From Lamellibrachia satsuma (lineage: Eukaryota; Annelida; Polychaeta; Sabellida; Siboglinidae), in the NCBI GenBank assembly GCA_033239005.1, contig BSQZ01000028.1, positions 5,694,411 to 5,758,410 on the forward strand: 64,000 nt of DNA. Direction: 5' to 3'. Positions within the stretch are counted from its first letter, which is position 1. Each line of letters begins with the position of its first letter. Positions 39,345-52,094 of this stretch are shown one piece after another. The position numbers and the translations under genes were made by a program. Under the pieces are notes generated by a model that worked only from the letters and a program-made list of their open reading frames with translations, was not told the DNA's origin and ran no database searches.

Positions 39345-40195
39345 TTGACTCCCGAAGGGAACCTACAAATTTCAACATTAACACGGGTTCTCCGAGGACA
39401 CCCTCTCGCCCTATACCTGTTCACCGTAGTCTTTGACTACACCGTAATAATTGAAAACAGAGAAGGACTAATCCTAACCACACGCAGAAGCACCAAATAT
39501 CCAGCCTCCCATCTCTCTGACCTGGATTATGCCAATGACATCGCACTGTTTGCTGACACAATGCAAGAAGCAGAACTTTTACTTTATAAAATACAAAATC
39601 CACTGGACTATTTTTCAGTCCAAGCAAAACAAAATACATGCACATCAACCCGTCTGCTAATGATAGTATGTATTCATTAGATGGGAGTCAAATTGAGAAA
39701 GTAGAGGATTTTGAATATCTCGAATTCTAGACAAACTCACAACATGACATCCTGTGTAGAAAAGCCCAGGCATGGGCAGCAGTTCACGCCCTTGACAAAG
39801 TTTGGAGAGCGCCCATCTGCAGACTCACAAAACTGAAGATTTTCAGGACGACGGTTGAACCGATCCTGATATATGGATGCGTTTCATGGTCGCTAACACA
39901 AACAGTACAAAATGCACTGGATGGCACCTACAGAAGAATGCTGCAGAAAGCTCAACACGTGTCATAGCGCCATCACATGACCAACCAAGAACTGCATGGC
40001 TCCCTCCCACGGATCACCACCCTCGTGAGACAACGGCTTCTTCGTCCGGCAAGTCATGTAGTGCGTCATGACGAAGCAGCCAGCAAAGTCCTGCTCTGGA
40101 AGCCCGATGGCCCTCGGAGAAGAGGTCGACCAACAACAACTCTGCAAAACATCCTAGAGAAAGACACGAACCTCAGCGGGACAATTTACTAACTG
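39345..40195 (+). pseudogene. LINE reverse transcriptase fragment (third type)
   Basis: The plus strand encodes LTRVLRGHPLALYLFTVVFD (motif B region), HLSDLDYANDIALFADTM (motif C, with the first catalytic Asp replaced: YAND), and in other frames SQIEKVEDFEYL, RTTVEPILIYGCVSWSLT, YRRMLQKAQ and GPRRRGRPTTTLQNIL, the C-terminal blocks. Multiple frame breaks. No 5' part is present. Confidence 0.82.
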
Positions 40196-41149
40196 CATTG
40201 AAGAACTGAAACCACTGGAAGGAAATCATCTCGTCACCACATTAAGTGGATGACATAAATAAGTAAGTAAATATTTAGTTTGAAGTTGTATTTGTAATGT
40301 TGCAATTTACTGTATGGTTTCCGCTGACAAACAACGACACATTGAGAAATATCACAGATAAAGAAATTGAACGGCCCCATGGAAACAGTTCTCGTCGTCT
40401 CATTCAAATCCGCCACTTTATTCCACATAGGTAGGTTCTCTTGTGCAATAACAAATTCATGATTAGTTAAAATAAAATAAATATTAGCATGTTAACCATA
40501 TCAATTATATGCAGCTGTAGTGTGCATGGGTTTTGTACAACATGACTCATATTCTTAAGAATTGTAGGCCTGACATGTATTATATTCCAAACTATATTGC
40601 AATAAAACACACTTAGGCAATCTTTGTATTTCCCGGAATACTCAAGTCAGGAAGAACTGATATTGAAGGTATTCCAGCTAAATAAGGATATTCTTATATA
40701 ACACCACATCAGCCACGCCTGTTGAGTTTGTGGCGTGAGGCGGTCCGATCTTTGCAATCTTCACGCCAGACTTAGAATATGTGACAAATTGTGTGTCTTT
40801 TGATTACGACTGGGTAGGAACGTGTCATGACTAACACTATCACAGCCAGTTTATTTATATTTGACCTGATACGTTTTTAAAATGATAAGTGAACTCCCTA
40901 AGGAAATTCCACAGAAGCGCGCGTCACACACACGCGCGCGCGCACGCACGCACGCACGCACGCACGCATAACAAACAATTGTGAATGGAATATAAATTAT
41001 TGAATGGAATATGAAATGGCACTATATATGTAATGCGGGTTCTACTTGATCGAATGATACACACACGTACGCACTCATGCACACAGGCACGAACATCCAC
41101 ATTTCAATGAATCGTGCGATATTTATTGTTTTCTCAACTAGGGCTGTGC
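40196..41149. other. Intergenic sequence with GC-rich microsatellite
   Basis: CACACACGCGCGCGCGCACG and further GCAC units at 40926-40969 are potential Z-DNA. Nothing else recognised. Confidence 0.5.
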
Positions 41150-41310
41150 CATGAATATTTAACAAGATTGCCATCCAAGGCAAATTATTCAAACAAGTGG
41201 ACACGGAAGCCATTGACTTTTCGAAAGTCCAATTTTTTTTAAATTTATGTATCGTTCTGAGATATGTGTTACTATTGTTTTTAAACACATTCACGCTAGT
41301 GCGCTAGGCT
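41150..41310 (-). mobile_element. CR1-like LINE 3' end, truncated copy 3
   Basis: Matches the 3' end of the LINE copies at 52000-52150 and 23080-23215: TTTAACAAGATTGCCATCC, GTGGACACGGAAGCCATTG and AAACACATTCACGCT. A severely 5'-truncated insertion of about 150 bp. Confidence 0.85.
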
Positions 41311-42119
41311 TCACATGTGAAACAAACCGTTCATACGCTGTGGTTAAATAAATAAATTTCTTTCAGTAATTGTCAGCACACAACTCGGTGGCTGAGCCAT
41401 CTGGGCGCCCTAGGGTTGTTAAGTTGTAACAACGTGTCCCAATATAAGTGCAATAAATTTGCAACCTCGTAATGGCAACCTCGTAATGGCGTACTAGTTG
41501 AAAGAGACAAACTTGCGCGATGCAAATACGTGATCGGACCCAACTGGCATCGAATTGAACTAATGAAGTCAATGTTGAAAACGATAGAACGTGTTCTATT
41601 CTGCTCTCTAAGTGCTTTCGACGAGCCTCGCTGTGAAATGAACAGGCAGTGACGTTGCAGGCAACATTTTGGATGAAGGCGACACTGAAAATTAACGAAG
41701 CCAAAAGTGCAGTTTAATTCGTCGTCAATTTAGTTCGATCAAATGTTTATATTGGCAATAGTGTCTCTTTCAATAAAGTTCAACATCGACGTCGATTACC
41801 TAATGTAAACACGGCTATGCTTCAACAGCGGATTGTTATCAGTCACATTGGGCTCAACATTGACATCGATCTAGGTCGACAGGTGTAAACAGGCCTTTAG
41901 ACTTAGAGGTTAACGTGGACCATTTACTTTCAAAACTTTACGCAGTGGCAGAGCCAACATAATTCACTCCACTCATCCAGTTGTTTATTTTATAACAGCA
42001 TATTTGTTGTTTGAAATTGGGATTAAGATGGACCAAAAATCAATACGATCGTATGCACTTCGTGGTCGCCCGCGTCTCTACCTACCTTCAGCAGTATATG
42101 TTTAGAAAATATGTGATTC
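41311..42119. other. Intergenic sequence
   Basis: A short AACCTCGTAATGGC tandem pair at about 41463-41490. No gene recognised. Confidence 0.45.
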
Positions 42120-44172
42120 CGAGCGTGGGTACAAGGTACACATGTCCATACACGTACGTGTGTACAAGGTACACATGTCCATACACGTACGTGTGTACAA
42201 GGTACACATGTCCATACACGTGCGTGTGTACAAGGTACACATGTCCATACACGTGCGTGTGTACAAGGTACACATGTCCATACACGTGCGTGTGTACAAG
42301 GTACACGTGTCCATACACGTGCGTGTGTACAAGGTACACGTGTCCATACACGTGCGTGTGTACAAGGTACACATGTCCATACACGTGCGTGTGTACAAGG
42401 TACACATGTCCATACACGTGCGTGTGTACAAGGTACACGTGTCCATACACGTACGTGTGTACAAGGTACACGTGTCCATACACGTGCGTGTGTACAAGGT
42501 ACACATGTCCATACACGTGCGTGTGTACAAGGTACACGTGTCCATACACGTGCGTGTGTACAAGGTACACATGTCCATACACGTGCGTGTGTACAAGGTA
42601 CACGTGTCCATACACGGGCGTGTGTACAAGGTACACGTGTCCATACACGTGCGTGTGTACAAGGTACACGTGTCCATACACGTGCGTGTGTACAAGGTAC
42701 ACATGTCCATACACGTGCGTGTGTACAAGGTACACGTGTCCATACACGTGCGTGTGTACAAGGTACACATGTCCATACACGTGCGTGTGTACAATGTACA
42801 CGTGTCCATACACGTACGTGTGTACAAGGTACACGTGTCCATACACGTACGTGTGTACAAGGTACACATGTCCATACACGTACATGTGTACAAGGTACAC
42901 GTGTCCATACACGTGCGTGTGTACAAGGTACACGTGTCCATACACGTGCGTGTGTACAAGGTACACGTGTCCATACACGTGCGTGTGTACAAGGTACACG
43001 TGTCCATACACGTGCGTGTGTACAAGGTACACGTGTCCATACACGTGCGTGTGTACAAGGTACACATGTCCATACACGTGCGTGTGTACAAGGTACACGT
43101 GTCCATACACGTGCGTGTGTACAAGGTACACATGTCCATACACGTGCGTGTGTACAAGGTACACGTGTCCATACACGTACGTGTGTACAAGGTACACGTG
43201 TCCATACACGTGCGTGTGTACAAGGTACACATGTCCATACACGTGCGTGTGTACAAGGTACACGTGTCCATACACGTGCGTGTGTACAAGGTACACATGT
43301 CCATACACGTGCGTGTGTACAAGGTACACGTGTCCATACACGTACGTGTGTACAAGGTACACGTGTCCATACACGTACGTGTGTACAAGGTACACATGTC
43401 CATACACGTACATGTGTACAAGGTACACGTGTCCATACACGTGCGTGTGTACAAGGTACACGTGTCCATACACGTGCGTGTGTACAAGGTACACGTGTCC
43501 ATACACGTACGTGTGTACAAGGTACACATGTCCATACACGTACATGTGTACAAGGTACACGTGTCCATACACGTGCGTGTGTACAAGGTACACGTGTCCA
43601 TACACGTGCGTGTGTACAAGGTACACGTGTCCATACACGTGCGTGTGTACAAGGTACACGTGTCCATACACGTGCGTGTGTACAAGGTACACGTGTCCAT
43701 ACACGTGCGTGTGTACAAGGTACACGTGTCCATACACGTACGTGTGTACAAGGTACACGTGTCCATACACGTGCGTGTGTACAAGGTACACATGTCCATA
43801 CACGTACGTGTGTACAAGGTACACGTGTCCATACACGTGCGTGTGTACAAGGTACACGTGTCCATACACGTGCGTGTGTACAAGGTACACGTGTCCATAC
43901 ACGTGCGTGTGTACAAGGTACACGTGTCCATACACGTGCGTGTGTACAAGGTACACGTGTCCATACACGTGCGTGTGTACAAGGTACACGTGTCCATACA
44001 CGTGCGTGTGTACAAGGTACACGTGTCCATACACGTGCGTGTGTACAAGGTACACGTGTCCATACACGTACGTGTGTACAAGGTACACGTGTCCATACAC
44101 GTGCGTGTGTACAAGGTACACATGTCCATACACGTACGTGTGTACAAGGTACACGTGTCCATACACGTGCGT
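42120..44172. repeat. 33-bp minisatellite, about 62 copies
   Basis: Unit ACACGTGCGTGTGTACAAGG plus TACACGTGTCCAT. Because the unit is 11 codons with no stop in five frames, long frames exist on both strands (up to 738 codons). Each unit has the inverted repeat GTGTAC-AAG-GTACAC and one or two CACGTG palindromes. CGTGTCC/CATGTCC and GTGCGTG/GTACGTG variants show higher-order patterning. Confidence 0.98.
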
Positions 44173-44329
44173 CGGCGTCGCCGATTTTAATATGCAGCGT
44201 TAGCGAAAACGTAAGATGATATGGGACAACCAAACACATTTCAATGCACTTCTAATATGTGAAAGAGGAATAAACACAAACAAGTATTTAATGGAAAGCG
44301 TAATATATATGCATATATATTATATAGAG

Positions 44330-44472
44330 TAATACATACATACATACATGCATACATGCATACATACATGCATACATGCATACATACATACATACATACA
44401 TACATACATACATACATACATACATACATACATACATACATACATGCATACATTCATACATACATGCATTAA
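44330..44472. repeat. (CATA)n tetranucleotide microsatellite
   Basis: CATACATA with occasional CATG variants. Confidence 0.96.
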
Positions 44473-44581
44473 TACATATATGCACATATGCATGTACGCA
44501 CGTACGAAACAGACAGACAGACAAACAAATATCCAAGTGTCTGAGTGTTCGACAGAGGGCGGACGTGTCACACGCCATCCA

Positions 44582-44850
44582 TCACAAAGGTGTGACAACA
44601 GTTTGTTGACCGTCCTTATTCGAACTCGTAGACCTTCTACGGGTCTTCACCGCTCTGTCCGTAGCTTTATCCACGTCGCCTGGTACCAACCCGTTCATGT
44701 GACCAACACGTGACCTGCACGCTGGCAGCACGTTGCGGATGAGCGCGATAGCAAGCAAGGCGAGAACTGTTGACCCGAGCAGGATGCCGAAGATTCCAAA
44801 GAGCGCGTAGTTGAGGGGGTAGTAAGTGGCCGGGGCGTATTCCAACGCAT
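44582..44850 (-). CDS. CUB gene last exon (TM and tail)
   Basis: Acceptor GTCCTCATTAG, then 89 codons to TGA at 44584-44582. One transmembrane helix is followed by basic residues and a polar tail. A weak ATTAAA at 44287-44292 (minus strand) could be the poly(A) signal. Confidence 0.75.
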
Positions 44851-46624
44851 CTAATGAGGACGGAACATAACAAAGCAAACGTTAAATAAACTCAAATATT
44901 TTTTATCAGCAAAACGCGTTATAGGAACTAATTAACGCGACACTAGATTCCAAATTTTCAGGAGAAATCTTGTGTTCTTGTGTTATTTATAAAAAAAACC
45001 TTGTTTGACCAATTCCAGTATATGGGCCTACGTACTTGCTCATGGAGCTTCGCACGCGCCGTGCATTACCTCACCAGATGAGCTTGGAAAGAATGCATGA
45101 TAATTATCATGCACGATTATTTAAGAAATACAGCGAAATAACCATCAAAATGGCGGCCAGTAAAACAGAACGTTAAAAACGACGAAAAAAAAAGTTTAAC
45201 GGAGGAGGGTGTAAAATTTATTACAGAAGCTCCACCTTTCGGGACGCTCCAGAACTCCATCTTGAAGCCTCTCTCGGTTTCACTCGAGTCGGAACTAAAC
45301 GTCACGAGAACAGTTTTCTTGGTGCCTGTCATCACGTTTTTTTGCACCTTGTCCCCGCACCAGTGTTGAATGCTTCGTGACCATACGTTATCACCTGGCG
45401 AACACAGGTACCAAAATATAGTCACAATAATCACACCATATGAGAGTAGCAACACAACATACAATCACTGTATTTGACGTTTTCTAAGGTACGAGTTCTC
45501 CCGCTAGTGACCATACGGACCGTACTTGTCCCTCCACCAGTTCCCCGAATACTGTTTCCGATTACAGGAATCTCCCGATGTTGTAATCAGAAAAATACAC
45601 AAAACTTTTACGTGAACATAAACTGGTTTAAATGACACAGATAAAGGCCGGTTTACATGAGCAATTTTTTCCGACTATGTCGTACGACACAATCGGACGA
45701 CAATTAATTTACAGAAACGTGAGTTTTTTAAAGAAGGAAGCCAAAAACACGTATTTCATCTCATGACCAGCTAAAACGTGAGATGGATACCACCACGTAC
45801 CGTCTCGCATATCAACATAATCTTCCTGACAAGTGGCGCTATCGCGAATTCTCGAGTCGACGATCCGAAACCGTATCACCTCATAATCAGTGGTGACCTT
45901 GATCATCCAACGGCACAGGATGTTGCTGTCAGTAATAATCGACAGTGATTCCAAAGCATATTGTATTGCATTGATTGATTCTAACTTGAGACTGATTGTA
46001 AATAGTAATATATTGATGTACTATGGTTATTTGTCTTGTTTTGTGAATGCCCATTTTTGCGTGATAAGTTCAGTTTATGTTTTAATAAGTAGTGTGCAAT
46101 GAAAGAGAGGTTTTTGCTCATTAACATAACTGAACATATGTTAAATAATGCAAGATTGTGTATGTTTATAAATTCATGCTGACACAATAGTTTTAGTAAA
46201 CGAAATATTCCAAAAAGCTAGGCCTTACATAAAATGCCAGTAGTGTGTGAAAAGTGTTGTACTGATGTCGTGAATTTGATTTTTGTGTGAGATGAGAAAA
46301 CAGAAGTTAATGAACTGTGAACTCGTAACTATGTACCGTAACGAATCGATTTAACAATAGTACAACATACACGTTTGGTGTTTTCGGTTTAATTATTTTT
46401 TATAATCCTCGAATGTTTCTGTTTTCGCCGAAAGAAACTATTAGTGCTCCATAATCTCAATAGCCAATCGCAATGCTTGAAATGTGAATCAAGTGTAAAC
46501 GAAATTCTGAGTGAAAGGAATGTAGAACTTTCTTACTTGTGGTAATTGTTTGGGTAGTTGGGTGACGTCAGAATATTTCTCTTCGTTGTGGCTATCAGAA
46601 TCAATGTCTCTCCATCGCAATTAG
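44582..46624 (-). CDS. CUB-domain single-pass membrane protein (3' four exons)
   Basis: Minus-strand exons 46624-46537, 45925-45801, 45394-45236 and 44850-44582 join in phase through GT-AG introns (phases 2, 1, 1). They encode one CUB domain: NCDGETL, ILTSPNYPNNYH, ILCRWMIKV, ATCQEDYVDMRDG, HWCGDK, VLVTFSSDS and GFKMEFWSV, with the four cysteines usual for CUB disulphides. The last exon adds a short stalk, about 24 hydrophobic residues (LFGIFGILLGSTVLALLAIA), a basic stop-transfer and a roughly 50-residue Ser/Arg/Lys-rich cytoplasmic tail ending TVVTPL. A type I surface protein is inferred. The incoming phase is 1; the exon with start and signal peptide lies above 46624 and was not found. Ligand unknown. 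Confidence 0.8.
45236..45394 (-). CDS. CUB gene exon c (CUB end)
   Basis: Acceptor GTTCGCCAG and donor GTGGAG. Encodes HWCGDK with CUB cysteine four, and the final strands VLVTFSSDSSE and RGFKMEFW. Confidence 0.82.
45801..45925 (-). CDS. CUB gene exon b (CUB middle)
   Basis: Acceptor ATTACTGACAG and donor GTACGT. Encodes the CRWMI strand and the CQEDYVDMRDG turn with CUB cysteines two and three. Confidence 0.82.
46537..46624 (-). CDS. CUB gene exon a (CUB start)
   Basis: Acceptor TTTTTTTTCAG and donor GTAAGA on the minus strand. Encodes the first CUB cysteine and the SPNYPNNYH signature. Confidence 0.8.
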
Positions 46625-46771
46625 CTGAAAAAAATACAAAAATAACATCCCTAAGATTCAACCTATTTTGATGTTCAATCTAGTCAGCCAATCAGCCACA
46701 CTTTTTTTGAGTGGGAGACGAATATGGAAGAATGCTTCCAGTAGCGGGAAATTCTTCCCCCATAACGCTGC

Positions 46772-46845
46772 TTGCTGTGTGTGTGTGCGTGCGTGCGTGC
46801 GTGCGTGAGTGCGTGCGTGAGTGCGTGTTGTGTGCGTGTGCATGT
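46772..46845. repeat. GTGC-rich microsatellite
   Basis: GTGTGTGCGTGCGTGCGTGC with GAGTGC interruptions, just upstream (in gene direction) of CUB exon a. Confidence 0.9.
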
Positions 46846-46957
46846 AATGTTCGTGCTAAGCACGGGGGAAAGGTTCCGGTAAGATTAATATTATAGTAAA
46901 CCAAAGGTCAACATCTAGCCTATAAAAAAGTATTTTCTATGATTTGTTTTAGATATA

Positions 46958-47122
46958 TCTGAAATATAACGGCAACATGTTATTCTTGCTTCCTGTTATA
47001 AATATAACGGCAACATGTTATTCTTGCTTCCAGTTATAAATATAACGGCAACATGTTATTCTTGCTTCCAGTTATAAATATAACGGCAACATGTTATTCT
47101 TGCTTCCAGTTATAAATACATG
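46958..47122. repeat. 38-bp tandem repeat, 4 copies
   Basis: Units of AAATATAACGGCAACATGTT plus ATTCTTGCTTCCAGTTAT. Confidence 0.93.
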
Positions 47123-50100
47123 TTATTTGACGGATCCCGCATAAAACACGGAAAGATACTCAAATAATGCAGAAACGAGATTTGAGCAAACGACAGGGAA
47201 ACTGGTCATGTAACAGTAAAACGGATAAACAACCAAAACGTCGCCCTCGGTGCTCAACTGTTTCTTTGTGATATTCTCGACGTTTCAGTCTACGGTCATC
47301 ATCCGCAGTTGCTGACGTTTCCCGAGTGATCCCAAATCAATGCAATGGCGTCCAATTTTGTTCTTTCTCCTATTCTATTGCTTCAACCTGTACGTATAAT
47401 AATAATCAATATTTCTAGACCGGTCACAAGTAATGTGGGTACAATATGGCACGAATCAATTATTGCCGCAGTTGTTACTGCTGACGTCACGCGTAGAGTC
47501 GGTTATTGATATTGATACGAATTATTAGCTAAAAATAGTTGTACTGACATTCGCTATGAAAGCGACTGCGGCACCATTATTACGTGTTGTATAATGTAAT
47601 CCGTAGATATATTGATGCTGGGAGAATAACAGCCCACATACTGTTATTACGGAAAACAGCATTGCACAGCTATAGACTATGTCCTTTATTTATTTTACTT
47701 CACTTACCGTTCTTTCTGGACAAAAAGAAAAATAAATGTATGTGAAACGTATTGAAATTGTAGTCCCAGTAACCCAGTAATATCTGGCGTAAATACAGCT
47801 TGCACGCACGCACGCACGCACATACGGGTATGAAACCAAATAAAACAGTAGCATAGCCACTTTAACATTCTCAGATATAAGTAAATATAACAGCACAACG
47901 TTAATATTTCCCCCATTGCATTAAATACATGTTAGTAAATGTTTATAACTAAAACATTTGATTACGTAAAAAATTATAGGAATTGCTCTGGAGTCAGTAA
48001 ACCGAGACGCTTCGAGTGACCTGAATAGCCAACGAACTAACAAACGTATTCATGAAGGAGCTTCCAGCCAACGGTAACATCAGCGTCGACTTGGACGCCA
48101 AAGGGAAGAGGATAGGGAAGACCAAAAACAACATGGAGATGGGGGGAGGTTGTGACATATATTAAATTATGTTAGATTAGCTTTGAACATTTCGGTTCTT
48201 AATATTACGTTGACATTACATTTCGAACGTTAATTAACGGGTCACCATCTACCCAAAATGAATAAAATTATTTGTATAATAAGTCAGGGTCATGGGTTAA
48301 CAATTGTCATTGATGAGCAGTTGCCAGTGCATTTGGGTTGGGTTCAGGCTTTTCAATTCTTCAAAGGATGCTGAATGAAACCAGTATAGAGGTCCAATGT
48401 ATATACTCCAGACGAACGAAGCTGAGAATATTATATCTGAGTTCAACTATATGGCTCAGAATGCTTGAGCATGACAGAAAAGGATCTTCGACAAATGTCA
48501 CACTTCCACACCAAATTCTTTTCAAACATAATACGAATATTCTGGCCACAAAAAAAATTATCAAAAAAGAACTATGAAAACTAATTCCACAAAATAAATA
48601 AATTACTTGCTCCGCACAAGAAGATGAAGATGAATCGGCCACTTTTGTGACAGGGGGATGACAAAATAGCCAAATCAGCCTTGAGATGAAAAACGTGGGC
48701 GACCAAAAACAACACATATAAGAATTGTGTATGGGAATGTGTGGGGAATGTGTATGGGAATGTGTGGGGAATGTGTGAGGAATGTGTGGGGAATGTACTC
48801 TACCTCAGCTGGGACTGCTAAGTAGACAAAGAGGGGAAGTATTGTCTCTACTTTAGGCGTCTGTAGGAAGGAGTGGTTAGGAAAGAACGTCAATTTCCAA
48901 CACTGTAACATGAAAGTCGAATGATTAGACTCGGGAATCTACACATTTACTCAATTTAACAAAGAGACGCCCGGTGAACTTTGGTCATCGAAACCTTGTT
49001 AATATATGTTGCAGCTGGAACGCTTTCATTGTTATTATCGTGATAACAACACTAACCGTTATTATTGTTATTATTTGGGAAATATTCAGTACGATGTACG
49101 TATAAAGTCACTAACCTTTAGCAAGCGCGTTATGAAGACACACAAATATCCAGAGCTCGGCCAGGCGGAAAATCATTGCAGTCGAGCACTATAAATAGAA
49201 AGTAAAGGTAAGTTCTTATGTAGCGTAGAGTTTAGTCCGTATGACCGTTCAGGGCGCGCTACATTTCATCCCCTGGTAGACCTGTTCATTCGAACACAAA
49301 CTCGACTTGTCTTGAAAGGATTCAGCCACGCCGCAATTACATCGCGAAAATAAATTACTCATTCGTTTATATCCACCACTGTCTATAGCCAAGAAGCGTA
49401 CCAGCAACTGTTTTGTGCTTGTATATCAAAATATGACGTTTTAGCAATGGACATATGACATAACTGTGCCTATGATTTCTATTTCACAATACACAAACAG
49501 TGGCATGATGGTGGCACATGTTATCATGGTGGACACCAACAAGTTATGTTGACTGCGGCGTAGTGGGCATACAGGGCTTTCCTAGATTATATTTTATTAT
49601 TTTAAATGCAAATTAAAAATAACTAATAGACATAGACGCATATCGTTTATAGCCAAATGTAGCCCAATGCAGTGAGTTTATGTGTACACTGTTTTCTTTT
49701 CATGTGTATTTCCCGTTAGCACAGTAATTCCTACACACGTAAAAATGAGACGGTGCAAGTCAGTGACCCTAATGCAGCGTAATTAATGGCGACAGTACGA
49801 TGTGGAATCATCGTCGAAACCAACTATTTGGGCGTGGTTGTTGGAGACTCAGTGTGGCAGTGTGTTCAAGACGACTATATGTCATTGATAAGCGTGTCAA
49901 TCAGGTGCGCGAATCGTTTCATCGCAGCCCACGAAAATCGCTTCGGCATGCGTCGAAATAACTCAACGTGTCAAAAACAACCAAGCCCCGTATCATTCAC
50001 CGACGGCTTTGTTTGCTCACAGGCTGAAGTTGGCACGGACACTGCACCTAAATGACCGACCGTAGCGCCAGGCATTAGCACGGCGCCTGCCAGCCGCACG

Positions 50101-50640
50101 ACGCACTGAGCCTTCTCTTGCACGGCCGTCATTTGCTGTTTTCGGTGTTAGGCCTACTCTACTCATTGACAGACACGTGAAAGAGAAACTGTATGAAAAT
50201 AAACTAATTGAATCGGGCTACAAAATTATGCAAACTGCATGTTTCTGTATAGGTATATATATTTATGTAAAGCTAGGAAAGAAAATTTCGGAACACCCTG
50301 TATGTTTATGCCGATTGTATACGGGTTGTCGTATCGACTGCATATTTGAGGCATGCTGGTCGGAGTCCATACAGCGCTAACACACATCAATTCGTGTGCA
50401 AACGAAGAACGAAAGGTCGTATTAACTATCAGCGACACGGTCTGTTTAACGTGTATGGTTTGCGTGAGCGGTAGTTACGTGAAAACAAGGTATTGCGCGG
50501 AACAAATATAATGCAATTTTAAATGGTTTTTATATCGATTATATTGATTATTCTTCTAGTTTTTTTTACGTGAATAGCTTCTGCCATGCTGTTATGGCGT
50601 TGTGTCGTCTATTTAACATCATGCATAAACCTAAGCCTGA
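47123..50640. other. Region probably holding the CUB gene's 5' end; unassigned
   Basis: No exon could be supported although the missing CUB start exon may lie here. Minor features: a tandem GAATGTGTGGG region at 48727-48797 and a CGCACGCACGCA tract at 47802-47820. An 89-codon frame at 49786-50055 has no family signature. Confidence 0.4.
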
Positions 50641-50655
50641 CTGTTGTATAATTCT

Positions 50656-50786
50656 AAGGGTGGGTGGGTGAGTGGGTGGGTGAGTGGGTGGGTGGGTGGG
50701 TAGGTGGCATTGGTGGCTGGGTGGGTGGGTGGGCTTGTGGGTGGGTGGATGGGTGGGTGGGTGGGTGGGTGGGTGCGTGCGTGAAA
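50656..50786. repeat. (GGGT)n G-rich repeat
   Basis: GGGTGGGTGGGTGAGTGGGT and variants on the plus strand: many runs of three G with one-base loops, which fits the G-quadruplex pattern. Confidence 0.93.
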
Positions 50787-51486
50787 TGAATGAATAGGAC
50801 ACGCATATATGATAGTGACAATAGTCGTTCAACACCAAAAGTTAACACATCGACACACTTTATCGTTACCCCCCGTACACCTCGCATTCTTTACTTATGT
50901 TCAAACGTACGAGCACAGTGAGACAATCTTACAATATATAATATATATTGTCGGGCGAAGGGCAATACACGATCATGTTTACAAACGCATACAACTGAAC
51001 CGTCTGACGTAGGGGAACTACAACTTCCATAACCGTACTTTAATACATACCCATTGTTTGGCGAGCACCTTCACTCTGTCACGGTTTTCTGTCCCCGGCA
51101 ATCACCTATATGAAGCTTATTCGGAATTTCGCAGTCGCTCGACAGCTGCTGAATCACGTGTTCCGGAAGTTACGTCAATTGCCATAACCGCGTTTAATTT
51201 GCATTCACGACTACTGGCGAATAAATGAATATCGATTTTAAGTCAACCTGCTGGCATTGTGGTAAATTCTGATCTCGTCGCCTTTTCACTAACCGTATCC
51301 AATATTTCATTTACACATTTGGCTCAATAAAACAAATCCATTGGATACGGGCGGAAATCGTTGCTTTTCGACCGTACTGCATTCAATCACTGTCAAGTGC
51401 CAGTGGGCGATTTAATGTCATGCGGCTGGACGACTTCTCAGTTGAATGCTTCACAGTATGGCATTTTCTTATTCATGGGTCAGTTG
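50787..51486. other. Intergenic sequence
   Basis: No gene or repeat recognised apart from a short TATAATATATATT palindrome near 50936. Confidence 0.45.
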
Positions 51487-51862
51487 CAGGCTTGTTAACA
51501 AATGCAAATGCATTTAAATGCGCATTTGAATGTTGAGCATTTGAATGCGGATTCAAATGCCTCCATAAAATGTTTAATGCATTTGCATTTGAATGCGACC
51601 CACAACATTTGATTTGTCAAAAGCACAATCAAATGCATGCGTAATTCTTTGAATAATTATTATTGTTAGATTCACTTTGACAAGTTCACAACATGCCATT
51701 GGAAAAATTGCTCTGTAGTGAGCAGTATCCTCAGCAGATTACGAAATCATTGTCTGACCTGTGAATCCACTTTCACAGCGTGCTCTTTGAAAAAGTGCTC
51801 TGCAGGTAAATGGTCAACTGGTCAATGCCTGAGCTGTTATTCACACAACGTCAAAAGACCAA
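51487..51862. repeat. Dispersed repeat, copy 2 (inverted relative to copy 1)
   Basis: Reverse-complement match to 10715-11097, including the CAGGCTTGTTAACAAATGC boundary, the GCATTTGAATGC array and the coding-like RLRNHCLTCESTF region. Confidence 0.8.
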
Positions 51863-52094
51863 CTGGCCTATAGGTTGATGGCTTCATTGAAACAAATCAA
51901 ACAATCCAGACAAATGACTCCCTTGGGTTGTGTTGGCACTGTTGGGGTGGCAGCTCATTGGGGGAGTAAACATTAGCAATGCCAGCCCTGAATATTTACA
52001 CCCAGATTTAACAAGATTTGCCATCCAAGCCAAAGGCCCAGATGGCAAGTGGACAAGGAAGCCATTGGCTTATCGAGAGTCCAACAATGTTCAT

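Noticed and set aside
42011..44239. Open frames of 680-738 codons on both strands (CTRYTCPYTCV-type repeats)
   Set aside because: A 33-bp tandem unit lacking stops opens five frames at once; there is no splice context, no unique flanking domain and no codon-level constraint.
48361..48717. Candidate signal-peptide exon of the CUB gene
   Set aside because: The frame with a methionine ends in phase 0 at the GTAATT donor while phase 1 is required; the phase-1 frame lacks a start.
49786..50055. 89-codon open frame as a gene
   Set aside because: No family signature, no splice or promoter context, and a length expected by chance.
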